From Caryophanales bacterium UBA6331 (GTDB taxonomy: Bacteria > Bacillota_I > Bacilli_A > RF39 > UBA660): a stretch of DNA of 19,585 bases. Positions 17,338 to 19,585 of the stretch are shown piece by piece (the first letter of the stretch is position 1; every line of letters starts with the position of its first letter). The stretch lies in the NCBI GenBank assembly GCA_002438065.1, contig DJSP01000032.1, forward strand, positions 1-19,585, in the 5' to 3' direction. The position numbers were made by a program, and so were the translations under genes. Below the pieces are notes generated by a model. It saw nothing but the letters and a program-made list of their open reading frames with translations. It did no database searches and was not told the DNA's origin.

Positions 17338-18061
17338 TATTTTTCCTTTATCAAATAATCAATATATTTTATTCTTTCAATCAGATTTAAATCAATTTTT
17401 AATTCTTTCATTAAATTTAATAAGTCATAAGTATCTTTTTCATAATTTCCAATTTGATTAATGACTTCTATTTCTATAAACAAACCAATATTTTCGACAT
17501 TGTCAAAAGAAAATTCATACTTATTTTTATAAACATAGGTAGTTCTTTCTTTAACAATTGTTCCTAATTCATTAACATTTAATTCCTCTAATATTTTATT
17601 TAAATTACTTAAATTATCAATTAGGACATCATATTTCTCATAATGAGAATTATTTATTTTCTTTTTTAAATTAAAGATACATTTTTTATTTTCGTTTCTT
17701 GTTCTTAACCAACTATTGTTATTTTTTAAACTAAAATAAGTATCAATTTGTTTAACAGTATTTTTGTATTTTGCTGTGTTTTTACTAAATTTAGTAATCT
17801 TTCATATTCACTTTTGTCTACCTTTAGTTTTATCTCTATTTCATTATTATTTAAATCATTATAATCATCACTTATTAAATAATAGAAACTTTTCTTAAAG
17901 TAATTTGATATTTTATAAATCATATTTAAGTCAGGTATTGTACGATTATTTTCCCAACTCGACACTGTTTTTTCAGAAATATGCATAATGACAGCAAGTC
18001 CACTTTATTTTAAATTATTTGATACTCTAATGTTTTTTATTTTTTCTCCTAAACTTTCCAT
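17337..18061 (-). pseudogene. XRE-type HTH fused to a CYTH domain, broken by a TAA and a one-base loss
   Basis: ATG 18061 follows GGGAGAG. Residues 1-65 are a Cro/C1-type HTH (MESLGEKIKNIRV..., then SEKTVSSWENNRTIPD). Codon 19 is TAA (18005-18007), where the family nearly always has Gln (LKQ). After the HTH comes a CYTH domain with NNEIEIKLKV (the ExExK mark), then a frameshift between 17761 and 17783. Adding one A to the A5 run at 17783-17779 gives ...LVKNTAKYKNTVKQIDTYF and opens the frame to 17337. The continuation keeps WLRTRNE, FNLKKK, KERTTYVY and the closing FIEIEV, so the triphosphate-tunnel residues are preserved. The restored length is 726 nt, coding for 241 residues. CYTH enzymes act on triphosphates (adenylate cyclase IV, tripolyphosphatase, thiamine triphosphatase). 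A fusion to a DNA-binding domain suggests ligand-controlled transcription. The stop overlaps the next ATG by one base. Confidence 0.75.
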
Positions 18062-18085
18062 ATGGTCTCTCTCCCTTACATTTAC

Positions 18086-18094
18086 ATTTTATCA
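18086..18094 (-). promoter_or_regulatory. extended -10 promoter of the HTH-CYTH gene
   Basis: The minus strand reads TGA-TAAAAT (18094-18086), 25 bp before the ATG, with no clear -35. Confidence 0.35.
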
Positions 18095-18144
18095 TAGGTT
18101 ATTTTAAATGTTGCTCTATTTTATGTAGGATTTGATTTTTAATT

Positions 18145-18174
18145 TAAAAAACTGCTAGATTCTTTCTAACAGTT
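18145..18174 (-). terminator. rho-independent terminator of the DUF2207-like gene
   Basis: AACTGTTAGA (18174-18165) pairs with TCTAGCAGTT (18159-18150), with one G-U pair, around a 5-nt loop. A run of T follows on the minus strand. It starts 5 bp after the stop and is the strongest terminator in the window. Confidence 0.8.
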
Positions 18175-18178
18175 TACG

Positions 18179-19264
18179 TTACTTATTTTTAACTTTATTT
18201 ATTAATAGTCCAATAAAAGGAAATAAGATTATTAGATACATATATGAATATTTAAAATTATAGAATAGATAATTAAATCCACATAATATGCAAGCAAATA
18301 TGATCAAAAGAATAAATATTTTTTTATCAAATAAATTCATTACAGCAATTAAAATTGTACCTAATAAAAGAATTACCGCTAATGCATAAAATACATAAAT
18401 TATATTATTTAAAATTGTTTCATTATTATCTGTCTTAGTTTTACGATTATCTTCAATAGTTTTAATTTTTTCTAAAGCAGCTTCTTGTGAATTATTTAGA
18501 TTCATATCTATTCCAACATAATTTTGTGGTAAAGTCATTCTTATGTTAAATTCAGATACTTCATTAAATTCGCCATATATTCCTACTTTTTGTTCATTTT
18601 TATTAGTTAATTCTTGAAAATTACTATTTTTTCTTGGTCCATGAATCCATATATTATATAAGTCTAAATCTTTTTCTTCTACTGGGTATGGAGTCACAAC
18701 TCTAACGATTGTTTTATCAGCATTTAAATTTAAATTTTTAAATGTATAATTAAGTTCTTTTACATCATTATGTTTTACAACTGCATTATTTACTGTATAT
18801 TCAATATAAATTGCAATTTCATCATTAGTAATCGGGTATAATATTTTTAAATCGCCAGTCCCATCTTTATTATCAAAATAAGAATATCCCTCTTTTGTTG
18901 GATGTTTTAAATCGAATTCTTTTAAAGTACTAGTTTCATCTCTATTTAAATCATTTATATCAATTTTATCTGTTAATTTAAATGCAGATACTTTATTAAT
19001 GCTTATGCTATGAGCATTATAAAATGATGACCCTTCATAATCTACTTTTGATTTTCCATCCCAACTACTTGTTCCAAAACTATAATAATTGAGTTTTCGA
19101 TTTAAATATTCAGCATTTCCTTTTACTACGATTAATTCTTTTACTTTAATAGCACCTGCTATTTCTACCTCTGTATCGATAATATGTGTTGAAACTTCTA
19201 AATTATCGGCAAATACGGATAATGGGAATAACAACATCATAATAAATACAATTATCTTTTTCAT
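18179..19264 (-). CDS. DUF2207-like membrane protein with signal peptide
   Basis: The 361-residue protein begins with a signal peptide (KK, then a hydrophobic core, with likely cleavage after LSVFA). A large extracellular domain follows (about 20-260), of the beta-sandwich type seen at the start of DUF2207 proteins (features such as SISINKVSAFKL, EFDLKHPT, IYIEYTVNNAV and TVRVVTPYPV-like strands). The C-terminus has three hydrophobic segments (about 285-360). It is shorter than many DUF2207 proteins and lacks their long Gly/Ser-rich tail. The function is unknown. I chose ATG 19264 rather than a GTG at 19273 because AAGGTGG sits 5 nt ahead of the ATG and the GTG lies within that Shine-Dalgarno. 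Confidence 0.75.
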   Translation of the reverse strand: MKKIIVFIMMLLFPLSVFADNLEVSTHIIDTEVEIAGAIKVKELIVVKGNAEYLNRKLNYYSFGTSSWDGKSKVDYEGSSFYNAHSISINKVSAFKLTDKIDINDLNRDETSTLKEFDLKHPTKEGYSYFDNKDGTGDLKILYPITNDEIAIYIEYTVNNAVVKHNDVKELNYTFKNLNLNADKTIVRVVTPYPVEEKDLDLYNIWIHGPRKNSNFQELTNKNEQKVGIYGEFNEVSEFNIRMTLPQNYVGIDMNLNNSQEAALEKIKTIEDNRKTKTDNNETILNNIIYVFYALAVILLLGTILIAVMNLFDKKIFILLIIFACILCGFNYLFYNFKYSYMYLIILFPFIGLLINKVKNK

Positions 19265-19285
19265 TTTTACCACCTTACGTAGTTT

Positions 19286-19314
19286 ATTCTATCATTTATG
19301 TTTTGGGTTGTAAA
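19286..19314 (-). promoter_or_regulatory. promoter of the DUF2207-like gene
   Basis: TTTACA (19314-19309), a 17-bp spacer and TAGAAT (19291-19286), preceded by TGA (an extended -10), make a near-consensus promoter on the minus strand. It overlaps the last codons of the upstream 64-residue gene. Confidence 0.65.
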
Positions 19315-19490
19315 GAGCGAATCAGTATGTAAATGCTGGGAAATAAAATAAGTGTTTCTATATGAGTTATAATAATTAAGATATAACTTAAGACACCATT
19401 TATAAATAATTCATTTAAGTAAATAATATAAAACATTATGCTATAACTTATTAAAAATAAACTGATTATTATTTTTATTATATTTGTCAT
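19296..19490 (-). CDS. small two-segment membrane protein
   Basis: The 64-residue reading frame is almost entirely two membrane segments (about 4-27 and 34-58), ending RSLQPKT. No family is recognised. There is no clear Shine-Dalgarno. A TATAAT-like stretch just before the ATG would imply a nearly leaderless message, although a better promoter lies further up at 19543-19571. A short hydrophobic frame in A/T-rich DNA can arise by chance, so this is only moderately supported. Confidence 0.45.
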   Translation of the reverse strand: MTNIIKIIISLFLISYSIMFYIIYLNELFINGVLSYILIIITHIETLILFPSIYILIRSLQPKT

Positions 19491-19507
19491 ATTACATTAT
19501 ATTTATA

Positions 19508-19526
19508 ACTAATAAATTGTATTAGT
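19508..19526. repeat. short inverted repeat ACTAATA / TATTAGT
   Basis: Perfect 7-bp arms with a 5-bp spacer lie between the TTGACA promoter and the 64-residue gene. No T-run follows. It may be an operator or a small leader hairpin. Confidence 0.35.
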
Positions 19527-19542
19527 AATTTGAAATATAATT

Positions 19543-19571
19543 TTTTTAAAACTGCCAAAAAATAATGTCAA
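19543..19571 (-). promoter_or_regulatory. promoter with consensus -35 upstream of the 64-residue gene
   Basis: A perfect TTGACA (19571-19566) is followed after 17 bp by TAAAAA (19548-19543), a 4/6 match to the -10. It points toward the small membrane-protein gene, with a leader of about 45 bp. Confidence 0.45.
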
Positions 19572-19585
19572 TAACTTTTGAAAAT

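Noticed and set aside
18056..18063. CCATATGG palindrome at the HTH-CYTH start as an autoregulatory operator
   Set aside because: Only the 8-bp core is symmetrical and it spans the start codon; too short to call.
19089..19313. 74-codon plus-strand frame over the start of the DUF2207-like gene
   Set aside because: It is the mirror of the signal peptide region and runs over the promoter of that gene; there is no evidence it is expressed.
1..19585. Reassigned UGA (Mollicutes code 4)
   Set aside because: Trp is encoded by TGG throughout, and TGA ends the HD gene with the next start overlapping it, so UGA is a stop here.

Overview
The window is very AT-rich DNA (well under 30 % G+C by eye). The gene set is that of a low-GC Bacillota member: a YmfF/YmfH-type M16 pair, a LiaF-like protein, an OatA-type acyltransferase and an NrtR-type Nudix regulator. 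The base composition and the many small genes would suit a gut Bacilli/RF39- or Erysipelotrichales-like bacterium, but that placement is inference. Tryptophan is encoded by TGG, and TGA ends at least one intact gene (the HD protein), so the code looks standard. No rRNA, tRNA, CRISPR array or complete insertion sequence was seen.

Layout. Positions 1-271 hold no clear gene except a possible gene tail at the edge and a promoter. Positions 272-2752 (+) hold a YmfF/YmfH-like M16 peptidase pair; the first gene has an in-frame TAA and the second a one-base frameshift. Everything after that is on the minus strand. Positions 2872-3031 are a fragment of a HAD phosphatase. Positions 3065-5993 hold a P-type cation ATPase with an overlapping small membrane-protein gene. 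Positions 6063-6690 are a phage-type BRO/antirepressor remnant with two in-frame TAA codons. Positions 6741-8939 encode a membrane acyltransferase fused through a coiled coil to two SGNH-like domains. Positions 9100-10935 encode asparagine synthetase. Positions 10990-14339 form a tightly overlapping five-gene operon, transcribed in the order LiaF-like, beta-repeat membrane protein, MazG-like pyrophosphohydrolase, HD hydrolase and Ala-tRNA(Pro) deacylase. They are followed by a small unknown gene (14507-14890), then ung and an NrtR-like regulator (14949-16414). Positions 16691-18061 hold a coupled pair, an XRE-HTH/CYTH fusion and a conserved-looking partner, both broken. Positions 18179-19490 hold a DUF2207-like secreted/membrane protein and a small membrane protein.

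Two themes stand out. First, about six genes are broken by single small lesions: in-frame TAA, loss of one A in an A-run, or an 8-bp tandem duplication. Most of the TAA codons sit where CAA (Gln) would fit. Second, there are some unusual architectures: the HTH-CYTH fusion with its coupled partner, and the acyltransferase with tandem SGNH domains of which the second has lost the nucleophile block. Several promoters in the window use an extended -10 (TGn before the hexamer) with a weak or absent -35.
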